5,811 nucleotides of DNA, taken from positions 1 through 5,811 of the forward strand of contig DAOVFD010000066.1 of the NCBI GenBank assembly GCA_030668565.1, given 5' to 3'. The notes beneath the pieces were generated by a model. That model made no database searches, was not told the DNA's origin, and saw only the letters and a list, made by a program, of their open reading frames with translations. This DNA is from Microcaldota archaeon (GTDB taxonomy: Archaea > Micrarchaeota > Micrarchaeia > Anstonellales > Bilamarchaeaceae). Shown piece by piece: positions 1 through 4,736 of the stretch. The translations under genes and the position numbers were made by a program. Within the stretch, counting starts at the first letter, position 1; each line of letters begins with the position of its first letter.

Positions 1-60
1 GGGTGGAGTCCTGAAGAAAGAATGCCATGCACAATTAAGGAGATGGAAAAAACTCCATAA
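1..60 (+). CDS. Possible C-terminal end of a gene entering from the left (unidentified)
   Basis: Frame 1 is open from the first base to a TAA at 58-60 and would encode 19 residues, GWSPEERMPCTIKEMEKTP, which have protein-like composition. I do not recognise the family. Frame 2 is also open, to a TGA at 74-76, so the frame is not certain, and the 6-bp inverted repeat TGGAGT (4-9) / ACTCCA (53-58) leaves a non-coding element possible. If it is coding, it ends 55 bases before the next gene. Confidence 0.35.
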   Translation, partial: GWSPEERMPCTIKEMEKTP

Positions 61-75
61 ATGCGAAACATACTG

Positions 76-85
76 AAATTTAAAT
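76..85 (+). promoter_or_regulatory. TATA-like element upstream of the membrane-protein gene
   Basis: The AT-only stretch AAATTTAAAT is centred about 35 bases before the ATG at 116. Archaeal transcription usually starts about 26 bases downstream of the TATA centre, which here predicts a very short leader of about 10 bases. No good Shine-Dalgarno site precedes the start (only TTGAT directly before ATG), which fits a nearly leaderless message. The ATTTAAAT core is palindromic, so it could also serve the other strand. Confidence 0.4.
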
Positions 86-115
86 TGTCGGATAAAATAG
101 GATATAGAGATTGAT

Positions 116-844
116 ATGAGAACGAGAGGGAAGTGTAAAAGGGAGAGGACAAAAGTAAAAGGAAATAAGTTCAGTAAATGTTCTATTCTTGCACCCGTAT
201 TATTGAGCGCTTCGCTGTTTTTGCCTGTTGCTGCAAAGGCAGAGAACAAAAATCTTATTCCAAAAGACCTTAAAGGGCAGGTTGTTGTTTTCGAATCCAA
301 ACCAAAAGCAGGGCCCACAAAGATAATTATCTTCGGCGAGGATAACCTCATAAAAGTGCAGACTATAAACAGCAAATATACCAACTGTGAAGTAGAAACA
401 TGGGAAGGTGATGAAAAACCTGAAAAAACAAAGAAACTGGTTGAGGAAGTGGAAAACGGACTTGAAGAAAAGGTAGTTGGGAAGATGATGGGGGAGAAGC
501 TGACAGAGAAAAAGGCTGCGAAAATGGAGGATATTCCCGAAGAATACGGCAAATACATTGCTGAGCATGTTACAAGATTGTGCAAAGAGGAAGAAACCAA
601 AACAGAAACGGTTGAAAAGGCAGTTAAATCCGGCAATTCTGAAAAAATCCTGAAAGCGGAAAACAGCATTGACAAACTGGAGATTATGCTCTGGAGCATA
701 GCAGCAGCCATGGTGCTTGCGGTATTTGCGACCGTGAGGTTCTTCAGGAGAAAACCCAAACTAAAACAAAAGGAAAAAATCAAAAAGGATATAAAAGGTG
801 AAGATGAAGACTTCATGAACTGGACCAGTGAGATGGATGAATGA
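116..844 (+). CDS. Unrecognised secreted, single-pass membrane-anchored protein with a Lys/Glu-rich outer domain
   Basis: I do not recognise this 242-residue protein. It opens with a basic stretch (residues 1-21, many K/R), then a hydrophobic segment (about 22-40) ending in VAAKA-E, a good signal-peptidase cleavage pattern. A lysine/glutamate-rich domain of about 145 residues follows, with two cysteines (91 and 156) that could form a disulfide. A second hydrophobic segment (about 189-209) is followed by RRKPK and an acidic tail ending in EDEDFMNWTSEMDE. This predicts a type I topology: domain outside, basic stop-transfer, about 33 residues in the cytoplasm. The first part of the outer domain (about 55-95) looks beta-rich and the later part helical. 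The unusually long basic N-region could mean that translation begins later, but no later in-frame ATG precedes the signal segment. It overlaps the next gene by 8 bases, suggesting co-translation. Coding status is well supported; function is unknown. Confidence 0.8.
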   Translation: MRTRGKCKRERTKVKGNKFSKCSILAPVLLSASLFLPVAAKAENKNLIPKDLKGQVVVFESKPKAGPTKIIIFGEDNLIKVQTINSKYTNCEVETWEGDEKPEKTKKLVEEVENGLEEKVVGKMMGEKLTEKKAAKMEDIPEEYGKYIAEHVTRLCKEEETKTETVEKAVKSGNSEKILKAENSIDKLEIMLWSIAAAMVLAVFATVRFFRRKPKLKQKEKIKKDIKGEDEDFMNWTSEMDE

Positions 845-1058
845 AGATAAAATAATAGGGAAAAAACCCATGCTGAGATGCGTTGCGCGCACGATGAGCA
901 TAGAGGAGGCTAACAGGATTGCAGAGAAATACGAAGCAGAAGGATACGAAACAGAGATAGTAAAAAAGAAAAGAGGGGAAATGGCTCTTTATGAAGTATG
1001 GATAAGCGGTGAACCAAAAGGCCTTTATGCAAAAGAAAAAAGCAGGGATTATCTATAA
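837..1058 (+). CDS. Small unrecognised soluble protein, possible SPOR-like fold
   Basis: This 73-residue protein has no signal or membrane segment. I chose the ATG at 837 because GTGA (828-831) lies five bases upstream as a weak Shine-Dalgarno site. A GTG at 828 would add three residues, and an ATG at 870 would give a shorter protein starting just before the first predicted strand. The pattern is strand (MLRCVAR), helix (SIEEANRIAEKYEAEG), strand (YETEIVKKK), strand (ALYEVWISG). This strand-helix-strand-strand order, with the 'EEAN..A.KYEAEGYE' helix and 'YEVWISGEP' ending, recalls one repeat of a SPOR-type or ferredoxin-like fold, but that is inference from pattern only. It overlaps the membrane-protein gene by 8 bases, so the two are probably translated together and may act together, perhaps through the membrane protein's cytoplasmic tail. 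Its 3' end overlaps the convergent gene by 10 bases. Confidence 0.72.
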   Translation: MNEDKIIGKKPMLRCVARTMSIEEANRIAEKYEAEGYETEIVKKKRGEMALYEVWISGEPKGLYAKEKSRDYL

Positions 1059-1393
1059 CCGGGCACTGGTCCGCTTGCCTGCATATGCGCCAGTGCAGAT
1101 TTCTTTCTTGAAAGCTCTTTCTGGAATTCGGTCCATATCTTTTTTCCCTTTTCCCTAGGGAGCACCTTTGTTACCAGCATTTTTCTGTAAGGGGACGTAG
1201 GGCCTACCGGACTATAGTCAGTTATCACATAATCGCCAGGCAGTAATGAACCTGCTATCTTCTTGTTCACCTCAAGGATTAACACGTTATCATCCCACAT
1301 TTTTATTACCGCCTGGATGGATTTGTCTGCGCTTTTGATTTTCTTGTCTTTCAAAGGAGAGATTACTTCAATTACTTTTCCTATGTGATACAT
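1049..1393 (-). CDS. Small unrecognised protein, predicted beta-barrel (OB/SH3-like)
   Basis: This protein has 114 residues and no signal or membrane segment. It starts with MYHIGKVIEVISP and continues with alternating hydrophobic strands (QAVIKMWDDNVLILEV, AGSLLPGDYVITDYSP, RKMLVTKVL). The 'LLPGDYVITDYSP' turn resembles the loops of small OB- or SH3-type barrels such as translation or RNA-binding proteins. A charged helix follows (REKGKKIWTEFQKELSRKKSA), then a flexible tail, QASGPVPGYR. I have an impression of similar short proteins in DPANN-type archaea but cannot verify it. The start is well fixed: AGGTGGAT (complement of 1396-1403) sits two bases before the ATG, the same layout as the uS15 gene in this window. 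The stop overlaps the end of the convergent gene by 10 bases. It may bind nucleic acid, but that is inference. Confidence 0.82.
   Translation of the reverse strand: MYHIGKVIEVISPLKDKKIKSADKSIQAVIKMWDDNVLILEVNKKIAGSLLPGDYVITDYSPVGPTSPYRKMLVTKVLPREKGKKIWTEFQKELSRKKSALAHMQASGPVPGYR
1063..1096 (+). terminator. Possible hairpin terminator after the two-gene unit
   Basis: GCACTGG (1063-1069) and CCAGTGC (1090-1096) form a 7-bp inverted repeat starting five bases after the TAA at 1056-1058, followed on the plus strand by a T-rich run (about 1100-1109). The 20-base loop is large and contains the palindrome GCATATGC. The repeat lies within the coding end of the minus-strand gene, so it may be chance or serve overlapping roles. 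Confidence 0.25.
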
Positions 1394-1395
1394 GT

Positions 1396-1403
1396 ATCCA
1401 CCT
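1396..1403 (-). promoter_or_regulatory. Shine-Dalgarno site of the minus-strand small protein
   Basis: On the minus strand AGGTGGAT precedes the ATG by two bases. The same eight bases with the same two-base spacing occur before the uS15 gene (2697-2707), which supports both starts and shows the preferred site in this genome. Confidence 0.6.
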
Positions 1404-1424
1404 CACCTGAACTACAGAAAATAC

Positions 1425-1433
1425 AAATATAAG
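1425..1433 (-). promoter_or_regulatory. TATA-like element for the minus-strand small protein
   Basis: On the minus strand this reads CTTATATTT, centred about 36 bases before the ATG. A start about 26 bases downstream would give a leader of roughly 10 bases, just enough to include the AGGTGGAT site. It lies in the 90-base divergent region shared with the gene at 1484. Confidence 0.45.
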
Positions 1434-1453
1434 TGTTTGGCTAATCAGGTAGA

Positions 1454-1461
1454 TTTTTAAA
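1454..1461 (+). promoter_or_regulatory. TATA-like element for the PPIAR-repeat protein gene
   Basis: TTTTTAAA is centred about 26 bases before the ATG at 1484, the usual archaeal TATA-to-start distance, so the transcript would begin at or near the start codon (leaderless). No Shine-Dalgarno site is present. The intervening sequence is very AT-rich and includes ATATATAGTATAT (about 1470-1482), a near-palindrome that could be part of the initiation region or a binding site. Confidence 0.5.
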
Positions 1462-1483
1462 CTGTTATAATATATAGTATATC

Positions 1484-2095
1484 ATGACCAGAAAACTATC
1501 CTCCGCAGAGCCGCCCATAGCAAGGCATAAACCACCAATTGCCAGATATAAGCCTCCAATAGAAGAAGACTACTTAAGAAAGCGAGGCCGCAGGATAGAA
1601 ATCTCCAGCGAACCGAGCATTTCCTCTCCTGGACGGACGACCCGTTCGCTATTTTTAGCATCTATAGAGAAAGAAAAACGATTGATTATACTTGACGAAC
1701 ACGATAAAGGAGTAGATAACGTGTTAAACCTAATAAGAATAACATCCGGTGATATTGGTCTTGAGTTTACTGATTACGGTCTAAAACTTTATGTAAGGGA
1801 AAATGAGGGCATAACCAAACTTGATGTCCTTATGCATCCGTCTTATTTTCTTGAGATAAAATCCGAAAAAGCAAGGTACATTTTTCCTAAACTGTGTAAT
1901 GAACCTAAATCTCCCTTGCACTTTTACAAGATTTATGCTGTTCTCATGGACACCACTACACTTCATGTACAAGATATCTCTGTAACGCTACTTAGAAGCA
2001 TACTGATTGGAGAGAGAAAAGCCCGTTTATTCTTTGGTAGGGGGGATTCGTTTATTTCCGATTCCATAGACCGCGTGAAAATCCTGGAAAAGTAA
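1484..2095 (+). CDS. Unrecognised 203-residue protein with N-terminal PPIAR heptad repeats
   Basis: I do not recognise this protein. Residues 10-30 are three tandem heptads, PPIARHK, PPIARYK and PPIEEDY, followed by a basic, serine-rich linker (about 31-54). This part is probably disordered and could be a docking or binding tail. From about residue 55 it looks like a folded alpha/beta domain: FLASIEKEKRLIILDEHDKG, VDNVLNLIRI, GDIGLEFTDYGLKLYVRE, then KLDVLMHPSYFLEIKSEKAR and a C-terminal alpha/beta segment ending in DRVKILEK. There is no signal peptide or membrane segment and only one cysteine. The ATG at 1484 is favoured because a TATA-like element lies 26 bases upstream and no other early in-frame Met exists. 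It stands alone between a divergent promoter region and the next gene 37 bases downstream. Its varied codon choice (CGA, CGG, CTA, CGC) seems less regular than in the ribosomal genes, so an accessory or lineage-specific gene is likely. Confidence 0.75.
   Translation: MTRKLSSAEPPIARHKPPIARYKPPIEEDYLRKRGRRIEISSEPSISSPGRTTRSLFLASIEKEKRLIILDEHDKGVDNVLNLIRITSGDIGLEFTDYGLKLYVRENEGITKLDVLMHPSYFLEIKSEKARYIFPKLCNEPKSPLHFYKIYAVLMDTTTLHVQDISVTLLRSILIGERKARLFFGRGDSFISDSIDRVKILEK
1511..1573 (+). repeat. Three 21-base in-frame repeats encoding PPI heptads
   Basis: Three consecutive 21-base units encode PPIARHK, PPIARYK and PPIEEDY. The first two differ by one residue but by several bases, mostly at third codon positions (for example CCGCCCATAGC versus CCACCAATTGC). 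This suggests the peptide rather than the DNA is maintained. The third unit is degenerate after PPI. Confidence 0.7.
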
Positions 2096-2102
2096 GATAT
2101 CG

Positions 2103-2109
2103 TTAAAAG
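2103..2109 (+). promoter_or_regulatory. TATA-like element upstream of the ITPase gene
   Basis: TTAAAAG is centred about 27 bases before the ATG at 2133, and no Shine-Dalgarno site lies between, so a leaderless message is plausible. This may be the main promoter for the run of genes that includes uS15, eS1 and NAC. Confidence 0.45.
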
Positions 2110-2111
2110 CA

Positions 2112-2132
2112 TTTCTTTCTTTTTCTCTTCTC
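2112..2132 (+). terminator. Uninterrupted 21-base pyrimidine tract between two genes
   Basis: All 21 bases before the ATG at 2133 are C or T, mostly T. Archaeal RNA polymerase stops at T-rich non-template tracts, so this may end transcripts of the gene that stops at 2095. It also lies between the TATA-like element and the ITPase start, so it may be the initiation region of that promoter. The two roles cannot be separated from sequence. Confidence 0.35.
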
Positions 2133-2693
2133 ATGCTTGAAGAAATTTATTTTGCAACAGGAAATCTGAATAAATTCAAAGAAGCTAAGGAAATTTTTGA
2201 AAAAGAAACCTCAGAGGCAGCCCTGGAGCATTTTGAATTCAGGCACAGGGAAATACGCTCTGACAGCATTGAGGAAATAGCGAAGGAGTCGGTGGAGGCT
2301 GCTTACGGGGGGTTGGGAAAGCCTGTTTTTGTTGAGGATACCGGACTCTTTATAGATGCGCTTAACGGTTTCCCCGGAACGTATTCTGCGTGGGTGCAGG
2401 CGAAACTGGGGTGCAGTGGGATATTGAAGCTTCTTGAGGGAGTTGAGGACAGAAAGGCAAAATTTGAGGCGTGCATCGCTTTTCACAATGGGAACGGGAT
2501 AAAAACGTTTAAGGGAGTGTGTGAGGGAAGGATAGCTGAAAACGAACGGGGAGAGAGTGGTTTTGGATATGATCCCATATTCATTCCAAAAGGCGAATCA
2601 TCGACGTTCGCTGAAAGCATAGAATTAAAAAACAAATACTCGCATAGATATAAATCTCTTTTAGAGCTTATAAGCTACCTTGAAAATCTTTGA
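2133..2693 (+). CDS. rdgB: Non-canonical purine NTP pyrophosphatase (ITP/XTP/dITP), Ham1/RdgB family
   Basis: This enzyme hydrolyses ITP, dITP and XTP to the monophosphate plus pyrophosphate, keeping deaminated purines out of DNA and RNA. It acts in the cytosol, needs a divalent metal and is usually a dimer. Its 186 residues match the family's usual length (about 185-200). Family motifs appear in order: FATGNLNKFKEA (7-18) for nucleotide binding; VEDTGL (67-72) with E68 and D69 at the metal/catalytic position; GFPGTYSAW (79-87); DRKAKF (106-111); GFGYDPIF (143-150) for the base and ribose; and KNKYSHR (166-172). The ATG is supported by a TATA-like element 27 bases upstream and by MLEEIYFATGN matching a normal N-terminus. 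The stop lies 14 bases before the uS15 start, so it probably heads or joins that transcript. No key residue appears missing. Confidence 0.96.
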   Translation: MLEEIYFATGNLNKFKEAKEIFEKETSEAALEHFEFRHREIRSDSIEEIAKESVEAAYGGLGKPVFVEDTGLFIDALNGFPGTYSAWVQAKLGCSGILKLLEGVEDRKAKFEACIAFHNGNGIKTFKGVCEGRIAENERGESGFGYDPIFIPKGESSTFAESIELKNKYSHRYKSLLELISYLENL

Positions 2694-2696
2694 TAA

Positions 2697-2704
2697 CAGG
2701 TGGA
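2697..2704 (+). promoter_or_regulatory. Shine-Dalgarno site that fixes the uS15 start
   Basis: CAGGTGGA, continuing as AGGTGGAT up to 2705, lies just before the ATG at 2708. It supports that codon over the in-frame TTG at 2690, which overlaps the ITPase stop and would add six residues foreign to the family. Confidence 0.6.
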
Positions 2705-2707
2705 TTA

Positions 2708-3163
2708 ATGGCCAGAATGCATTCGCGAAAAAAAGGAAAATCAGGAAGGAAAAGACCAAAAAGCAAGAAAACTCCGAAATGGTTAGACGTAGACAAGGCA
2801 GAAGTTGAAGAACTCATGCTTAACATGGCAAAGGAAGGTGTTCCGCCTTCAAAAATAGGACTGGTTCTCAGGGATAAACACGGGATTCCGGCTGTAAGAA
2901 CGATAATAGGAATGCCGATTGCAAAATTCCTGAAAAAGAACAAGGTTGGCTCTGAATATCCGGAAGATTTCCTTGAATTACTGAAAAGGGCAGTAAGGAT
3001 GAACAAGCACCTCAAAAAAAGGAAGAAAGATACTCATACCCGGACCAAGTATCGGCATGTGGTTTCCAAGATTCTACGCCTTGCAAAATATTACGAGAGG
3101 AAAGGTGCAATACCCAAGGGATGGAAATACGACCCGGACCAGGTGGAACTGCTGGTCAAATAA
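2708..3163 (+). CDS. rps15: Small-subunit ribosomal protein uS15, archaeal type
   Basis: A structural protein of the 30S subunit that binds 16S rRNA in the central domain (platform) early in assembly. The 151 residues match the archaeal/eukaryotic form, which is longer than bacterial S15 (about 89) because of an N-terminal domain. The start MARMHSRKKGKSGRKRP is the typical archaeal opening. Residues about 22-65 form the N-terminal domain (GVPPSKIGLVLRDKHGIP). The S15 core follows, with KDTHTRTKYRHVVSKILRLAKYYERKG and the ending IPKGWKYDPDQ characteristic of the archaeal family. The start is chosen by AGGTGGAT two bases upstream and by the MARMH opening. It begins 14 bases after the ITPase stop and ends 25 bases before eS1, consistent with one transcript. 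Confidence 0.98.
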   Translation: MARMHSRKKGKSGRKRPKSKKTPKWLDVDKAEVEELMLNMAKEGVPPSKIGLVLRDKHGIPAVRTIIGMPIAKFLKKNKVGSEYPEDFLELLKRAVRMNKHLKKRKKDTHTRTKYRHVVSKILRLAKYYERKGAIPKGWKYDPDQVELLVK

Positions 3164-3176
3164 CATATTATGAAAT

Positions 3177-3182
3177 GGTGAT
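3177..3182 (+). promoter_or_regulatory. Shine-Dalgarno site of the eS1 gene
   Basis: GGTGAT, fully complementary to the conserved 3' end of archaeal 16S rRNA, lies six bases before the ATG at 3189. Confidence 0.6.
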
Positions 3183-3188
3183 TTCTCA

Positions 3189-3785
3189 ATGGCTGGAAAG
3201 AAAAAAACAAAAGTGGTTGACAAATGGAAGACAAAAAAATGGTATAATGTCATGGCACCTCCTGTTTTTGAAGGAAAGCAGCTTTGCGAGGTTGTTTCAA
3301 GCGATGAAAAAAACCTTGTAAACAGAGTTATCAAAAGAAGCCTGATGGATATGGGCATGCAGGCGACTTCCCAGATGGCAATGTTCACCAATCTGAAGTT
3401 CAGGATAATGGATATCAAAGGCAATACGGCAAACACCATTATGATAGGGCATGAAATCTCGCCTGCTTATCTTAAAACATTTGCCCGGAGGGGAAAATCA
3501 CTTATTCACCAGGTTATAGATATAAAAACCAAAGACGGCCATGAGGTAAGAATAAAGATAATCGCGGTTACAGGTTCGAAGGTAAGCGAGAACACCAGAA
3601 GGAACATAAGAAAGATAATAGTTGATGAAACCATGAAAATAGCCCAGGAACTGAAATATGATGAACTTGTGCAGGACCTCATCTACGGGAGATTCTCTTC
3701 GAAGATATACAACAAGCTGAAGGAGATAACAAAGATGAGGCGTGTAGAGATAAGAAAGTCCGAGAAGAAGGAAACATTCGCGTGA
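3189..3785 (+). CDS. rps3ae: Small-subunit ribosomal protein eS1 (S3Ae)
   Basis: A 30S protein found in archaea and eukaryotes but not bacteria. It sits on the platform near the mRNA exit and the 16S rRNA 3' end. The 198 residues fit the archaeal family (about 195-220). The opening KWKTKKWYNVMAPPVFEG is diagnostic, followed by MQATSQMAMFTNLKFRI and a central beta-rich body (GNTANTIMIGHEISPAYLK, LIHQVIDIKTKDGHEVRIK). The C-terminal helical part has NTRRNIRKIIVDE, LVQDLIYGRFSSKIYN and the ending MRRVEIRKSEKKE, all typical. The start is fixed by GGTGAT six bases upstream. The TGA stop (3783-3785) lies inside the probable Shine-Dalgarno site of the NAC gene, which begins six bases later, so translation of the two is likely coupled. 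Confidence 0.98.
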   Translation: MAGKKKTKVVDKWKTKKWYNVMAPPVFEGKQLCEVVSSDEKNLVNRVIKRSLMDMGMQATSQMAMFTNLKFRIMDIKGNTANTIMIGHEISPAYLKTFARRGKSLIHQVIDIKTKDGHEVRIKIIAVTGSKVSENTRRNIRKIIVDETMKIAQELKYDELVQDLIYGRFSSKIYNKLKEITKMRRVEIRKSEKKETFA

Positions 3786-3786
3786 T
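3782..3786 (+). promoter_or_regulatory. Shine-Dalgarno site for NAC overlapping the eS1 stop codon
   Basis: GTGAT is complementary to the archaeal 16S rRNA 3' end and contains the TGA stop of eS1. It lies four bases before the ATG at 3791 and seven before the ATG at 3794. An upstream AAGGAA (3768-3773) would instead suit a GTG start at 3782. Confidence 0.45.
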
Positions 3787-3790
3787 TCAT

Positions 3791-4129
3791 ATGATGCCCG
3801 GAGGAATGGACCCAAAAAAAATGCAACAGATGATGCGCCAGATGGGAATAGAGTCGGAAGATATACCAGCCACAAAAGTCACAATAGAAACCGAAAGCGG
3901 GAATCATATCATTGAAAATCCCCAGGTCATCCAGATAACCGCACAGGGACAGAAGTCATTCCAGATTTCAGGCAATGTCAGGTTCGAGGAAGGAATCAAA
4001 GAAGAAGACATAAAGATGGTGATGGAGCAGGCAGGATGTTCCGAGGGGGAAGCTGCAGAAGCTCTTAAGGAGACCAAGGGGGACATCGCAGAGGCAATAG
4101 TCCTTCTCGGTGAAAAGGGGAAGGAATAA
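3791..4129 (+). CDS. nac: Nascent polypeptide-associated complex protein (archaeal NAC, alpha type)
   Basis: Archaeal NAC is a homodimer that binds ribosomes and shields or sorts new chains leaving the exit tunnel, the counterpart of eukaryotic alpha-NAC. The 112 residues match the usual archaeal length (about 110-120). The opening MMPGGMDPKKMQQMMRQMGI is the methionine-rich helix typical of the family. The NAC beta domain covers about 20-70 (IPATKVTIETESGNHIIENP, VIQITAQGQKSFQISG). A C-terminal UBA domain (about 75-110) has EEDIKMVMEQAGCSEGEAAE and TKGDIAEAIVLL. The start is chosen for the family N-terminus and the GTGAT site upstream; the ATG at 3794 or a GTG at 3782 cannot be excluded and would change the protein by one residue shorter or three longer. 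Placement directly after eS1 fits a translation-related transcript. Confidence 0.96.
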   Translation: MMPGGMDPKKMQQMMRQMGIESEDIPATKVTIETESGNHIIENPQVIQITAQGQKSFQISGNVRFEEGIKEEDIKMVMEQAGCSEGEAAEALKETKGDIAEAIVLLGEKGKE

Positions 4130-4138
4130 AAATTTTAA
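4129..4138 (+). promoter_or_regulatory. TATA-like element for the cysteine-bearing membrane protein
   Basis: AAAATTTTAA begins at the NAC stop and is centred about 22 bases before the ATG at 4155. This could give a leaderless transcript separate from the ribosomal run. No Shine-Dalgarno site precedes 4155. The spacing is slightly short, so read-through expression from upstream remains possible. Confidence 0.35.
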
Positions 4139-4154
4139 CCTGTTTCTGTTAAGT

Positions 4155-4736
4155 ATGGCAACTAGAAGGGAATTGCTGATACTCGTAAGTCTTATTATTA
4201 TGATACTGCTACTTGTAAAACTGGTTGAATTTTTCGAGGTAAATATCGTTGAAGCGGATGCAAGCAAATTCGTGATAGAAGACCTTTATGCAAAATATCC
4301 GAATTCCGATATAGAAATAATGACGGTGAAGGAAAGGTATAACGATGCGGGTGAAAAATACTTCGAGTTGAAGGCAAGGGTTACGGAGGGCTATAACACT
4401 GCCTGTCCCACCAGAATGCACATCTATTACAATTATCCGGTTCAGAATTTCGTTCCGCAACCTACGGAGTATATAACGCACAATTGCGAGGTATGTACTG
4501 AAGGAACCTGCACAATAGCTTTTTCCGAGGAGGCAATCATCGCATCCCACACATTTGACGGAACCGAAGAGGTTGATGCATTTATTAAGCTTTTTGAAGC
4601 AGCATACCCGACAGTGTCTGAAGAAGAAAACAACTGGAGAGTAAACTGGGATTCTCCAGTCTCCACCCACTATTATACTGTTTTAGTCGGGAAGGATGGA
4701 AGTATAAAATCTGTTGAAATGGTTGAAAAGAGCTAA
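4155..4736 (+). CDS. Unrecognised single-pass membrane protein with a four-cysteine outer domain
   Basis: I do not recognise this 193-residue protein. MATRRE is followed by a strongly hydrophobic segment (about 7-27), predicting an N-terminal signal-anchor with the rest outside the cell. The outer domain has four cysteines: C84, and C111, C114, C119 in the cluster CEVCTEGTC, which could form two disulfides or, less likely, bind metal. Residues about 36-62 (ADASKFVIEDLYAKYPNSDIEIMTVKERY in part) and the ending WRVNWDSPVSTHYYTVLVGKDGSIKSVEMV each resemble the helix-then-strands pattern of PepSY-type domains ('YTVLVGKDGSIKSVE' recalls the closing strand-turn-strand). That likeness is tentative. 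The start at 4155 is preferred over a GTG at 4110, which would put 15 extra residues inside the end of NAC and has no upstream site. It starts 25 bases after NAC and its stop interlocks with that of rtcA. Confidence 0.85.
   Translation: MATRRELLILVSLIIMILLLVKLVEFFEVNIVEADASKFVIEDLYAKYPNSDIEIMTVKERYNDAGEKYFELKARVTEGYNTACPTRMHIYYNYPVQNFVPQPTEYITHNCEVCTEGTCTIAFSEEAIIASHTFDGTEEVDAFIKLFEAAYPTVSEEENNWRVNWDSPVSTHYYTVLVGKDGSIKSVEMVEKS

Noticed and set aside
1..60. Possible C/D-box or other small RNA closed by TGGAGT/ACTCCA
   Set aside because: No proper box C and box D pair is present at the ends, and frame 1 is open with a plausible protein tail, so a partial gene is the simpler reading.
200..568. 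Long minus-strand open frame inside the first membrane protein gene
   Set aside because: Its phenylalanine- and cysteine-rich translation is what the complement of a Lys/Glu-rich coding strand gives; it has no promoter or ribosome site of its own.
1511..1573. Tandem repeats considered as a CRISPR or intergenic repeat array
   Set aside because: The units are 21 bases, contiguous without spacers, in frame, and diverged at the DNA level while conserved as peptide.
3121..3321. Plus-strand open frame bridging uS15 and eS1
   Set aside because: It overlaps two confident ribosomal protein genes in another frame and its product resembles no protein.
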